In this document: positions 25,376 to 34,308 of the stretch, one piece after another
Position numbering within the stretch: the first letter of the stretch is position 1
How the letters are laid out: each line of letters opens with the position of its first letter
Origin: JAVXTH01 sp036642795
GTDB taxonomy: Bacteria; Bacillota_I; Bacilli_A; Erysipelotrichales; Erysipelotrichaceae
NCBI GenBank assembly: GCA_036642795.1
Contig: JAVXTH010000004.1
Location: 1-64,000, forward strand
DNA length: 64,000 nucleotides
Direction: 5' to 3'
Position numbers and translations under genes: made by a program
Notes under the pieces: model-generated
What the model was told of the DNA's origin: nothing
Database searches by the model: none
Seen by the model: only the letters and a program-made list of their open reading frames with translations

Positions 25376-26302
25376 ATGGAGTTGATATCAATTATTGTCC
25401 CATGTTTTAATGAAGAAGCTAGTTTACCAATCTTTTATAAAGAAATCATCGTAGTTTTAAAAGAGATTGGATTAGCTTATGAAATATTATTCATTGATGA
25501 TGGTTCTAGTGATGGAACACTCGCAATGTTACAGTTATTTGCGAATCAAAATAGTTCGGTCTTTTATTATTCATTTTCTCGAAACTTTGGGAAAGAAGCT
25601 GCCATGTTAGCTGGTTTAAATGAATCTAGAGGTGATTATGTTGTCTTGATGGATGCTGATTTACAACATCCGCCTTACTTGTTAATTGAAATGATTCGTT
25701 GCTTAAAACAAGATTCGATCGACTGTGTAGGGGCAAAGCGAATGGACCGCAAAGGGGAAGGAAAGCTTCGAAGTATGTTTTCTAGAAGTTTTTATTATTT
25801 AATAAATCGCGTATTTCATTTAGAAATGGTCGATGGTCAAGGGGATTATCGAATGATGAGTCGAGCAATGGTTCATTCCTTGTTATCGATGAAAGAATAT
25901 AATCGTTATTTAAAAGGAATGTTTAATTTTGTCGGGTATCAAACAAAATGGATTCCTTATGATAATGTGGAACGCATTGCAGGGGATAGTAAATGGTCAA
26001 TGAAACAATTGTTTGCTTATGCAGTAGAAGGTATTTTTTCGTTTTCAACGGCTCCCTTAATGCTTGCTTCTTTATTAGGAACTATTTTTATTTTAATTGG
26101 TTTTCTTTTATGTATCTATATCATGCTTACAAAGTTTACAACGTTTAAAGTAATTATGATGATGTTGTTTTTATTAAGTGGATTTCAATTATTCTTTTTA
26201 GGAATTGTTGGCGAATATCTCGCAAAGAATTATTTAGAAAGTAAACATCGACCATCTTATATTATTCAAAATAGCAATCGCATAAAAAAAGTTGGAACTT
26301 AA
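25376..26302 (+). CDS. family 2 glycosyltransferase, GtrB/DPM type
   Basis: Transfers a sugar from a nucleotide donor, usually to undecaprenyl phosphate on the inner face of the membrane. 308 residues: GT-A domain with SIIVPCFNEEASLP, metal-binding DxD region VLMDADLQHPP and GDYRMMSR, then two C-terminal transmembrane helices (about 226-250 and 260-285) and GEYLAKNYLE, as in GtrB/YkcC proteins. ATG 25376 is preferred over TTG 25370 for its spacing from AAAGGAG. Convergent with nptA. Acceptor and sugar unknown. Confidence 0.9.
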   Translation: MELISIIVPCFNEEASLPIFYKEIIVVLKEIGLAYEILFIDDGSSDGTLAMLQLFANQNSSVFYYSFSRNFGKEAAMLAGLNESRGDYVVLMDADLQHPPYLLIEMIRCLKQDSIDCVGAKRMDRKGEGKLRSMFSRSFYYLINRVFHLEMVDGQGDYRMMSRAMVHSLLSMKEYNRYLKGMFNFVGYQTKWIPYDNVERIAGDSKWSMKQLFAYAVEGIFSFSTAPLMLASLLGTIFILIGFLLCIYIMLTKFTTFKVIMMMLFLLSGFQLFFLGIVGEYLAKNYLESKHRPSYIIQNSNRIKKVGT

Positions 26303-26311
26303 TCCAACTTT
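26281..26311 (-). terminator. terminator of nptA shared with both convergent stop codons
   Basis: AAAGTTGGA / TCCAACTTT (26288-26296 with 26303-26311), loop ACTTAA, which carries the stop codons of both converging genes. On the minus strand it is followed by seven T, so it chiefly ends nptA; on the plus strand the T-run is only three. Confidence 0.75.
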
Positions 26312-27975
26312 GTATGTAAGGGAGCATCTTCATTAATTATTTTTATAATATTCATGGTGTGATCACCAATACGTTCTAGATTTCCTAAAATATCAACATA
26401 GATACTTGCGGCAATCGCTGTATTACATTCACCTTTAGCCATCCGTTTGAAGTGTCGTTGACGGGCTTTTTCTTCAATTAAATCTAAATAGTTTTCTTTA
26501 TCATTTATAATTGAAACAATGCTTTCATCTTGAACATCAAAATAGTTAAGCGCTAATTGATTCATCTCTAATACGGTATCATACATTTCATTCACATCTT
26601 GAATAGCATCCGTTGAGAATCCACCTTTTTCATCAAAAGCTAGTTCATAAAATTCATTTAGATTCATGGTAATATCACCAATTCTTTCAATGTTTTTAAT
26701 GACTTGTAGATTACCAATAAACTCATCAATATCATGTTCACCTAAATTATTATGCGCAATTTCCATTAAGTATTTCGTTATTTTAGAATCAAGGGAATTG
26801 ATCGCATCTTCATATTGTCGTGAAACTTCATTGTACTTAGAAGATCTTGTATTAAAATATTTTTTGCTTTCCTCAATCGCATCCATAGCAAGTTCACCCA
26901 TTTTAATTGTTGCTTGTTTGGAAATACCTAAAGCACCAGCTGGTAAGGAAATCGCTAATTTAGGATCTAAGTCATCTAGTTTAACATCAATTCTTTCATT
27001 TTCATCGCCTGGTAATATCTTCTTAACTGTTTTAACCATCAAAGGAATCAAAGGATAAGCTAGCAGGGTAGTCGTTAAGTTAAATAAAATATGAGCTAAT
27101 GCGATTTGCATCATCGGTGCTAGCATCATATGATTTGATAAAGAAACGAGTAGATGTGAAAATGGATATAAGATAACCATAAATAATGCAGTACCTAGAA
27201 CATTGAAGATAACATGGACACCGGCTGCTCGCTTACTAGCAAGGGAACCACCTAAGGCCGCAAAGATTGCCGTTACCGTTGTTCCAATATTAGAACCAAA
27301 GACAAAAGGCAAAGCAGCAATTAAGGTAATCGAACCAGATTCATATAATTTTTGAATAATACCGATAACTGCACTAGAAGATTGAACTAAGGCGGTCATC
27401 GCGGTTCCCGCAAAGAGTCCTAAAACAGGTTGTTTTGCCATCATTTCCGCAAAGGCAGCAAATTGAGGTAAATCACCGAAAGAACCTAATTCATCTCCCA
27501 TTAATTTTAAACCAAAGAATAGAATACCAAAGCCTAAAACAATTTCACCAAAATAAGTAGCTTTTTTTCGTTTTGAGAAAACAACAATTAAAACCCCAAC
27601 AAAGATAAAATATAAAGCGAATTTTTCGACTTTCATACCGATTAGAATGGCCGTGATTGTCGTACCAATATTGGCACCCATAATCACACCAATCGCTTGA
27701 TCTAATCGCATCAATCCAGCTCTTACAAAACCGATTGCGATTGCTGTAGTTGCCGAACTTGATTGAATAAAGACGGTAATACAGGCACCAATGATGATTC
27801 CCATCCAAGGTTTACTTGTATATTTATCTATATAATCTCTTAATTTGTCGCCGGCGATGCTTTTTAATCCATCTCCCATATATTGAATACCAAAGAGGAA
27901 TAAAGCGAATCCACCGATTATCATATCCCAATGAATGGAAGATATCGACATCGTTTGAGTAGCAAAAGGTAACAT
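26299..27975 (-). CDS. nptA: Na+/phosphate symporter with PhoU-like tail
   Basis: Sodium-coupled phosphate transporter (SLC34/NptA family). 558 residues: two inverted repeats with the QSSSATTAIAIG and QSSSAVIGIIQ signatures and GANIGTTITA / GSNIGTTVTA, about eight or nine helices to about residue 310, then a cytoplasmic PhoU-like helical domain (IERIGDITMNL, LERIGDHTMNI). GGAGGGTCAATATG start. A second phosphate uptake route next to the high-affinity Pst system; no Pho box seen upstream. Confidence 0.94.
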   Translation of the reverse strand: MLPFATQTMSISSIHWDMIIGGFALFLFGIQYMGDGLKSIAGDKLRDYIDKYTSKPWMGIIIGACITVFIQSSSATTAIAIGFVRAGLMRLDQAIGVIMGANIGTTITAILIGMKVEKFALYFIFVGVLIVVFSKRKKATYFGEIVLGFGILFFGLKLMGDELGSFGDLPQFAAFAEMMAKQPVLGLFAGTAMTALVQSSSAVIGIIQKLYESGSITLIAALPFVFGSNIGTTVTAIFAALGGSLASKRAAGVHVIFNVLGTALFMVILYPFSHLLVSLSNHMMLAPMMQIALAHILFNLTTTLLAYPLIPLMVKTVKKILPGDENERIDVKLDDLDPKLAISLPAGALGISKQATIKMGELAMDAIEESKKYFNTRSSKYNEVSRQYEDAINSLDSKITKYLMEIAHNNLGEHDIDEFIGNLQVIKNIERIGDITMNLNEFYELAFDEKGGFSTDAIQDVNEMYDTVLEMNQLALNYFDVQDESIVSIINDKENYLDLIEEKARQRHFKRMAKGECNTAIAASIYVDILGNLERIGDHTMNIIKIINEDAPLHTKLD

Positions 27976-28109
27976 ATTGACCCTCCTAGCGAATACGAAT
28001 ATATTCTATCATGATATGGAAAGATAAAATACAAAAAAATGGATTTTTTTTAATAAATTTAATCTTACTTATTAATTTTATTGTTATTATCTGTAGAATT
28101 GTATTTTTA

Positions 28110-28118
28110 TGATATAAT
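28110..28118 (+). promoter_or_regulatory. extended -10 promoter of the ybeY operon
   Basis: TGATATAAT (TGn plus TATAAT), 26 bases before the ybeY start. Confidence 0.6.
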
Positions 28119-28144
28119 AAAACATATAGAAAAAGAGGTGCTTT

Positions 28145-28612
28145 ATGGAACTATCCATTATAAATCAAAGCAATGATCTTGAATGCATTAACTATGAACC
28201 ATTGTTTCATCAAATTAGTAAACGTGCTGAAGCAGTCTTACATATTGGCGAAGATAAAGAAATGTCGGTCATTTTTGTGAATGAAGCTGATATACAAAAA
28301 ATAAATCTAGAATATCGACATATCGATGCCGTTACCGATGTTATTTCCTTTGCCTTAAATGATCTTGAAGATGACTATGAAAAACTAGATGGTAATCAAG
28401 AAATTGGTGACATCTTTATTTGTGTAGATCGAATGAAAGAGCAAGCAAAAGAATATCATCATAGTGAAAAACGCGAAATGGGGTTCTTATTTACTCATGG
28501 TTTGTTACACTTACTTGGATTCGACCATATGAATACCGAGATGGAACAAGAAATGTTCCATATGCAGGATGTGATTTTAAATGATATCGTACCTAATGAA
28601 AGTAATACATAA
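28145..28612 (+). CDS. ybeY: endoribonuclease YbeY
   Basis: Zinc-dependent RNase in 16S rRNA 3'-end maturation and ribosome quality control. 155 residues with NLEYRHIDAVTDVISFAL and metal-binding HGLLHLLGFDH. AGAGGTGCTTTATG start. First gene of ybeY-dgkA-cdd-era-recO; in Bacillus phoH and yqfF precede it. Confidence 0.96.
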   Translation: MELSIINQSNDLECINYEPLFHQISKRAEAVLHIGEDKEMSVIFVNEADIQKINLEYRHIDAVTDVISFALNDLEDDYEKLDGNQEIGDIFICVDRMKEQAKEYHHSEKREMGFLFTHGLLHLLGFDHMNTEMEQEMFHMQDVILNDIVPNESNT

Positions 28613-28937
28613 ATTTCAATATGCTTTTAATGGATTGTTTCATGGAATCTTCCATGATTTTTCAATTCGTTTACAAGTTGTATTAGGTATAATTACCATT
28701 GTTGCTGGTATCTTACTTGAATTTAATCAAAACGAGTGGGTTATTGTCGTTATGTTAATTTTTTTAGTTATTGGTATTGAATTTATTAATTCGGCTTTAG
28801 AACATGTGGTTGATTTTGTTTCACCTCAATATCATGATGAAGCTAAGATTATAAAAGACTATGGTGCAGCAGCTGTATTATGTATTTCATTAGCTGCTTT
28901 TATCGTTGCATGTATTATTATAGGAGGAAAACTTTAA
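28596..28937 (+). CDS. dgkA: undecaprenol/diacylglycerol kinase, DgkA family
   Basis: Small membrane kinase; in Bacillota the homologue phosphorylates undecaprenol to recycle the cell-wall lipid carrier. 113 residues, three helices; signatures FQYAFNGLFHGI, IGIEFINSALEHVVDFV and DEAKIIKDYGAAAV. ATG 28596 aligns with relatives (MKVIHKFQYAF); an in-frame ATG at 28581 adds five residues. Both lie inside ybeY, so translation is probably coupled. Confidence 0.93.
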   Translation: MKVIHKFQYAFNGLFHGIFHDFSIRLQVVLGIITIVAGILLEFNQNEWVIVVMLIFLVIGIEFINSALEHVVDFVSPQYHDEAKIIKDYGAAAVLCISLAAFIVACIIIGGKL

Positions 28938-29335
28938 TGGAAAAGAAATTATTATTAGATAAAGCTTTTGAAGCAATGGATAACGCTTATGCGCCTTATT
29001 CAAATTATCATGTAGGTGCCTGTGTTGCATGTAAAGATGGAAACTTTTTTCTTGGTGCAAACATTGAAAATGCATCCTTTGGTTTAACCAATTGCGCTGA
29101 ACGTAGTGCTATTTTCGCGGCCTATTCTCATGGTTATCGCAAAGATGAAATTGAAGCCATTGCGATTGTGAGTGATGGGAAAAGAATTGCTGCACCATGT
29201 GGTGCCTGTCGTCAAGTTTTATGTGAATTGATTGAAAAAGATACGCCAATTTACTTAAGCAATCATGTCGATGAAGTCGTGAAAACGATTGAAGAATTAC
29301 TACCTATGTCCTTTGAAAGTGATGATGTCCTATGA
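28937..29335 (+). CDS. cdd: cytidine deaminase
   Basis: Pyrimidine salvage: cytidine or deoxycytidine to uridine. 132 residues, tetrameric type with zinc ligands in NCAERSAIF and PCGACRQVL and the N-terminal YAPYSNYHVGA. ATG 28937 follows GGAGGAAAACTTTA; it overlaps the dgkA stop by one base (TAATG). Confidence 0.96.
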   Translation: MEKKLLLDKAFEAMDNAYAPYSNYHVGACVACKDGNFFLGANIENASFGLTNCAERSAIFAAYSHGYRKDEIEAIAIVSDGKRIAAPCGACRQVLCELIEKDTPIYLSNHVDEVVKTIEELLPMSFESDDVL

Positions 29336-30222
29336 GTAAATCAGGGTTTATTTCAATCATTGGTCGTCCCAATGCAGGAAAAAGCACTTTATTAAATGCT
29401 TTACTAGGCGAAAAAGTATCGATTATTTCTCCTAAGCCACAAACCACACGTAATAACATTCAAGGGATCCTTACCAAAGATGATGTTCAATATGTATTTA
29501 TTGATACTCCAGGAGTTCATAAACCACATCATGAACTCGGTCGTTCATTAAATAAGAGTGCTTTTACAGCATTACAAGATGTTGATATCATTTATTTAAT
29601 TGTTGATGCGAGTGAACCATTTGGTGGTGGCGATGAATTTTTATTATCGAGAATTGCAAATAGTGAAGCACCATGTTTTTTATTATTAAATAAAATTGAT
29701 CGTTTAGATAAGACAACCTTAATTAAAACATTAAATTTATGGCAATCAAAATTTTCATTTACGGAAATTATTCCAATTTCAGCACTGGATCACAATAATT
29801 TAGAAGAATTATTAAAAGTAAGTGAAACTTACTTACAAGAAGGACCGATGTTTTATCCCATTGACCAAGTGAGTGATCATGGACGAACGTTTCAAATACA
29901 AGAAATAATTCGTGAAAAGATTTTATATAAAACGGAGGAAGAAATTCCACATTCCATTGCTATTATGTGCGAAAGCATAAAAGAAACAGATACCAAAATG
30001 AATATCTCTGCACTGGTTATTGTCGAACGAGATTCACAAAAGGCAATTGTCATTGGGAAACAAGCGAGTATGATTAAAGCCATTCGTTTGGCAGCTCAAA
30101 GTGAATTAAAGAAACTATTTAATAAAAAAGTCGAATTAGAATTATATGTAAGAGTAGAAAAGAATTGGCGTAATAAAACTAGTAAATTAGCACAATTTGG
30201 TTATCAAGAGCATAATGAATAA
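29332..30222 (+). CDS. era: GTPase Era
   Basis: Essential GTPase that binds the 3' end of 16S rRNA in 30S assembly. 296 residues: G1 GRPNAGKST, G2 region KPQTTRNNI, G3 DTPGVH, G4 NKID, G5 SAL, then the KH domain with SQKAIVIGKQASMIKAIRLAAQSELKKLF. ATGA overlap with cdd; overlaps recO. Confidence 0.97.
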   Translation: MSKSGFISIIGRPNAGKSTLLNALLGEKVSIISPKPQTTRNNIQGILTKDDVQYVFIDTPGVHKPHHELGRSLNKSAFTALQDVDIIYLIVDASEPFGGGDEFLLSRIANSEAPCFLLLNKIDRLDKTTLIKTLNLWQSKFSFTEIIPISALDHNNLEELLKVSETYLQEGPMFYPIDQVSDHGRTFQIQEIIREKILYKTEEEIPHSIAIMCESIKETDTKMNISALVIVERDSQKAIVIGKQASMIKAIRLAAQSELKKLFNKKVELELYVRVEKNWRNKTSKLAQFGYQEHNE

Positions 30223-30949
30223 CAAAATTGAAGGAATTGTTTTAAAGAATCGTGATTATCGAGAAAATGATGCGATTTTAACGATACTGAGTAAGGATCA
30301 GGGAAGAATTGATTTTGTTGCTCGTGGCTTACGAAAAATTACTAGTAAAAATGCCGGTAGTTCACAAATGTTTCAACACGCTTATTTTTATTATGATGAA
30401 AAGGGAAGCGGTTTACAATCCTTAAAAACAAGTGAATTGATTCGTGGCTTTCATCATTTAAGAGAAACTTTGTTGGTTCAATGTATTGGCGAAGTCATGT
30501 GTGAAATCATGAGTAAGATTGAAATACTAAATTCTGAAGAAATGTTTGATTTATTATATCAATCCTTTGCTTCACTAGAAGAAACTAAGAATCCGTATAC
30601 AATCTTAACCTTATTTATGTCCATTATTCTTCGTGTGCAAGGCATTGAGCCTTGTGTGGATCATTGTGTTCGTTGTGGTAAGCAACAGGGAATTAATGGC
30701 TTATCTTTATTAGATGGTGGTTTTGTTTGTATGAATTGTTTTGATCATCAAGATCTTAAATTAAGTAAAACGGATTTAAAGAAGTTTCGTATCGTAATAA
30801 AAGCTAATTTAGAACATCGTTCCATTCTTGAAAAGAATTGTGAACTTAATTACCAAGATTTTGAAAGAATTGTTGCTTTTTTTATGGAATATAGTGGTAT
30901 AAATTTAGTTAGTATTCAATTTTTAAATAAAATCGAATCCTTGAATTAA
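30215..30949 (+). CDS. recO: DNA repair protein RecO
   Basis: Loads RecA onto single-stranded DNA with RecR. 244 residues: N-terminal OB fold (KIEGIVLKNRDYRENDAILTILSKDQGRIDFVARG), helical middle, and a zinc-finger like C-x2-C...C-x2-C (CVRCGKQQG, GGFVCMNC). ATG 30215 aligns with homologues; TTG at 30197 is an alternative. Starts inside era. Confidence 0.94.
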   Translation: MNNKIEGIVLKNRDYRENDAILTILSKDQGRIDFVARGLRKITSKNAGSSQMFQHAYFYYDEKGSGLQSLKTSELIRGFHHLRETLLVQCIGEVMCEIMSKIEILNSEEMFDLLYQSFASLEETKNPYTILTLFMSIILRVQGIEPCVDHCVRCGKQQGINGLSLLDGGFVCMNCFDHQDLKLSKTDLKKFRIVIKANLEHRSILEKNCELNYQDFERIVAFFMEYSGINLVSIQFLNKIESLN

Positions 30950-30960
30950 TAAACGAATGA

Positions 30961-31000
30961 AACAGGAATAACACACATATCGTGTTTATCCTGTTTTTTT
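30961..31000 (+). terminator. intrinsic terminator of the ybeY-recO operon
   Basis: Long stem AACAGGAATAACAC / GTGTTTATCCTGTT (30961-30974 with 30982-30995, one offset), followed by a T-run. Confidence 0.85.
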
Positions 31001-31022
31001 GCACATTTGAGGTCGCTTTTTG

Positions 31023-31052
31023 TTGACAATTCGTGCTTTAAGGTGTTATATA
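31023..31052 (+). promoter_or_regulatory. SigA promoter of glyS
   Basis: Consensus TTGACA (31023-31028) with TTATAT (31046) or TATATA (31047) after 17-18 bases. Confidence 0.7.
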
Positions 31053-31088
31053 TTATAGTGTATATTTGTATGTAATTTATGATATATT

Positions 31089-31118
31089 CATCATCTTTAA
31101 GGATGATGTAATTTTTTT
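31089..31118 (+). terminator. terminator-like hairpin in the glyS leader
   Basis: CATCATC / GATGATG (31089-31095 with 31102-31108), 6-base loop, then TAA and seven T (31112-31118), located between the glyS promoter and its ribosome binding site. It could be an attenuator or a weak read-through terminator. No T-box motif and no competing stem are apparent. Confidence 0.45.
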
Positions 31119-31135
31119 GAAAGGGGCGACTAAAA

Positions 31136-32509
31136 ATGAATGAAAAATTATTTGAAACCGTTGTTGCACATGCGAAGAACAGCGGTTTTGTTTACCAAGG
31201 CTCTGAAATTTATGGTGGTTTATCTAATACCTGGGATTTTGGACCTTTAGGTGTAGAGTTAAAAAACAATATTAAAAATGCTTGGTGGAAGAAATTTATC
31301 CAGGAAAGTCCGAATAATGTGGGTGTTCAATCCGCTATTCTAATGAATCCTCAAGTATGGGTAGCGAGTGGCCACGTTGGTAATTTCTCAGATCCTTTAA
31401 TGGATTGTAAGAATTGTCAAACTCGTCATCGTGCCGATAAACTGATTGAAGACTTTTCAAAAGGTGAAGTAAATCCAGGTGGTTGGAGCAATGAAAAAAT
31501 GATGCAATATATTGTTGATAACAAAATTGCATGCCCCGATTGTGGATCTCATGATTTCACTGATATTCGCCATTTCAATTTAATGTTTAAAACATTTCAA
31601 GGTGTTGTGGAAGACTCAAAAAATGCAATCTTTTTAAGACCGGAAACAGCCCAAGGAATTTTCGTCAATTTCAAAAACGTACAAAGGACAACTCGTCGTA
31701 AACTACCTTTTGGAATTGGGCAAATTGGAAAAAGTTTCCGTAATGAAATCACACCCGGCAATTTCATCTTCCGTACGCGTGAATTTGAACAAATGGAATT
31801 AGAATTCTTCACGAAGCCTGGAGAAGATATGAAATGGTATGCCTACTATAAAGATTTCTGTATGAATTTCTTAAAGAACTTAGGTATCAATGAAAAGAAT
31901 CTTCGAATTCGTGAACATGATGCAGAAGAATTAAGTCACTATTCAACTGGAACAAGTGATATTGAATATAGTTTCTCATTTGGTTGGGGTGAATTATGGG
32001 GAATCGCGGATCGTACCGATTTCGATTTACGTTGTCATCAAGATACAAGTAAACAAAATCTTGAATATCATGATCCCATCACCAATGAAAACTATCTACC
32101 ATATTGCATTGAACCAAGTGTTGGAGTAGAACGTTTAATCTTAGCTTTCTTATGTGATGCTTATGATGAAGAACAATTAGAGAATGATACGCGTGTCGTA
32201 TTACATCTTCATCCATATCTAGCACCAGTAAAGGCTGCTATCTTACCACTTAATAAAAAATTAAGTGAACAAGCGATGGAAGTATTTCATAGCGTATCCG
32301 GTATTGGAAATTGTGAATTTGATGAAACAGGAAGTATTGGAAAACGTTATCGTCGTCAAGATGCAATTGGTACACCATTTTGTATCACGGTTGATTTTGA
32401 TACTGAAAACGATCATTGCGTCACAATCCGTTCCCGTGATTCAATGAAACAGGAAAGAATTAAGATTACAGAACTTAATGATTTCCTAGAGAAGCAAATG
32501 AAATTTTGA
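31136..32509 (+). CDS. glyS: glycyl-tRNA synthetase, alpha2 type
   Basis: Charges tRNA-Gly. 457 residues of the dimeric class II form used by Bacillus, archaea and eukaryotes, not the alpha2-beta2 form. GFVYQGSEIYGGLSNTWDFGPLGVELK; zinc-binding CKNCQTRHR and CPDCGS; class II motif 2 FRNEITPGNFIFRTREFEQMELEFF; motif 3 GVERLILAFL; C-terminal anticodon domain. GAAAGGGGCGACTAAAAATG start. 13 bases before dnaG. Confidence 0.97.
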   Translation: MNEKLFETVVAHAKNSGFVYQGSEIYGGLSNTWDFGPLGVELKNNIKNAWWKKFIQESPNNVGVQSAILMNPQVWVASGHVGNFSDPLMDCKNCQTRHRADKLIEDFSKGEVNPGGWSNEKMMQYIVDNKIACPDCGSHDFTDIRHFNLMFKTFQGVVEDSKNAIFLRPETAQGIFVNFKNVQRTTRRKLPFGIGQIGKSFRNEITPGNFIFRTREFEQMELEFFTKPGEDMKWYAYYKDFCMNFLKNLGINEKNLRIREHDAEELSHYSTGTSDIEYSFSFGWGELWGIADRTDFDLRCHQDTSKQNLEYHDPITNENYLPYCIEPSVGVERLILAFLCDAYDEEQLENDTRVVLHLHPYLAPVKAAILPLNKKLSEQAMEVFHSVSGIGNCEFDETGSIGKRYRRQDAIGTPFCITVDFDTENDHCVTIRSRDSMKQERIKITELNDFLEKQMKF

Positions 32510-32522
32510 TTGAGGTGATCTT

Positions 32523-34286
32523 GTGTCACGAATGAAGGAAGAGGAAATTAATGATGTCCGTGCACATAGCGATATTGTCGATATTATATCTCGTTATGTG
32601 CCACTAACTCACAAAGGTAAGAATTACTGGTGTGCTTGCCCTTTTCATGATGACCATAACCCAAGTTTATCAATTAATCCTGATAAACAAATATTTAAAT
32701 GCTTTGTTTGTGGTGCTGGTGGTAATGTTTTTACCTTCGTACAAAAGTTTGAACATATTTCCTTTGTTGAATCCGTATATAAAGTTGCGGAATATGCAGG
32801 GATTCATCTCGAACATGAAATGATCTTATCAAGTGTACCAATTGATCCTAAAAAAGCTCCTTTATACAAAGCAATTCAAGACATGATTGAATTTACGCAT
32901 TATGAATTACAATCACAAGCAGGTAAACCAATTAAAGATTATTTAATTAAAAGAGGCTTAAACGATGCCTTGATTGATAAATTTGAACTTGGCTACAATC
33001 CTGAACAAGATGCTGTTTATAAATTCCTCCATGCGAAGAAACACGACGATCAACACTTAATTGAAGCTAACTTAGTAAGATCGAGCATGAGTGGATTAAA
33101 AGATGTGTTTGCCAATCGAATCACCATTCCAATTCATGATGCCTATGGAAATCCAGTTGGTTTTTCCGCAAGAAGAATCATTGAAAATGATGATGCTAAA
33201 TATATCAATACGGGTGAAACGATGATTTACACCAAAGGTAATTTGATTTATAATTATCATCGTGCAAAACCAGAAATTAAAAAACATAAAAAAGTATTTT
33301 TAGTTGAAGGTGCCATGGATGTGATTGCATTTGGCAAAGCAGATATCTACCACGCATTAGCAACGCTGGGAACTGCTTGTACAAAAGAACAACTGAAACT
33401 ATTAAAAGCACTCAATGTTCCTTTAGTCCTATGTTATGATGGCGACCGTGCAGGTCGTGATGCTACTTATAAGTTTGGGAAAGCTGCTCGGGAACAACGA
33501 TTGAACTTTGAAATTGTCGAGAACAAGCGTGGCTTAGATCCTGACGATATCATTGAATTATATGGAAAAAAAGAATTACAAACAATGAGTGAAAAAACGA
33601 TATCTTGGGTAGAATTCTTATTTGATTATTTAAGTGAAAAGTATAATTTAGAGAATTACACACAAAAGAAAGAATTTGCTCAAGAGCTTGGAAATGAAAT
33701 CAATTTAAATGTTGATCCCTTCGAAAAGCAAAACTATTATTTACGATTAAAAGAATTAACTGGCTTTGATATGAGTATCTCGCAAACGATACCAAGTCAA
33801 GAAGCAACGAAATCAAACCATGTTCAAAGGCAGAATTATTTAAGAATTCCTAAAATGGGAGAATTTCATGCTCAACAAGAAATTCTATCGCAAATGTTAT
33901 TAGGAATTGTCGCAAGTAATTATTTCAAAGATGAATTAGGTTTTCTTCCCGATGAAATGTGTAATAAACTAGCTATTTATATTATTGACTATTATCGAAA
34001 TCATAAAACCATTCAAGTAGCAGATCTGATTGACTTCATAAATGAAGAAAAGGTGAAATCCTTATTACTACAGATTGCCAACTGGGAATTAGGTCGAGAT
34101 GAAATTGATATGGAAGTATTAGGTGGAGCAATTACGAAAGTAAAATCCTGTTTATTGGATCGAAAAATTGCAAAGTTTAATGAAACGATTGCGAAAACAA
34201 AAGATCCAATTGAAAAAGCAAAGTTAGCAGATGAAAAAAATCGGCTGATTTTAGAAAAAAGGGGTATGCTCTATGAAGAAGATTAA
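32523..34286 (+). CDS. dnaG: DNA primase
   Basis: Makes RNA primers for replication. 587 residues: CHC2 zinc domain (CPFH, CFVC), catalytic core with FANRITIPIHDAYGNPVGFSARR, TOPRIM EGAMDVIAF and CYDGDRAGRDA, and a C-terminal DnaB-binding region from about 450. Start is GTG at 32523, 5 bases after GAGGTG; ATG 32532 is poorly spaced. Classic macromolecular-synthesis order dnaG-sigA; rpsU lies elsewhere (16366). Confidence 0.96.
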   Translation: MSRMKEEEINDVRAHSDIVDIISRYVPLTHKGKNYWCACPFHDDHNPSLSINPDKQIFKCFVCGAGGNVFTFVQKFEHISFVESVYKVAEYAGIHLEHEMILSSVPIDPKKAPLYKAIQDMIEFTHYELQSQAGKPIKDYLIKRGLNDALIDKFELGYNPEQDAVYKFLHAKKHDDQHLIEANLVRSSMSGLKDVFANRITIPIHDAYGNPVGFSARRIIENDDAKYINTGETMIYTKGNLIYNYHRAKPEIKKHKKVFLVEGAMDVIAFGKADIYHALATLGTACTKEQLKLLKALNVPLVLCYDGDRAGRDATYKFGKAAREQRLNFEIVENKRGLDPDDIIELYGKKELQTMSEKTISWVEFLFDYLSEKYNLENYTQKKEFAQELGNEINLNVDPFEKQNYYLRLKELTGFDMSISQTIPSQEATKSNHVQRQNYLRIPKMGEFHAQQEILSQMLLGIVASNYFKDELGFLPDEMCNKLAIYIIDYYRNHKTIQVADLIDFINEEKVKSLLLQIANWELGRDEIDMEVLGGAITKVKSCLLDRKIAKFNETIAKTKDPIEKAKLADEKNRLILEKRGMLYEED

Positions 34287-34308
34287 GAAGACTAGCAAGG
34301 AGGCCAAT

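Noticed and set aside
26666..27058. 130-codon plus-strand frame opposite nptA
   Set aside because: Shadow of the PhoU-like tail of nptA; Ser/Leu/Ile-rich and without a ribosome binding site.
31055..31135. T-box riboswitch upstream of glyS
   Set aside because: Leader is too short and lacks the T-box core and a specifier-loop-sized stem; only one small hairpin is present.
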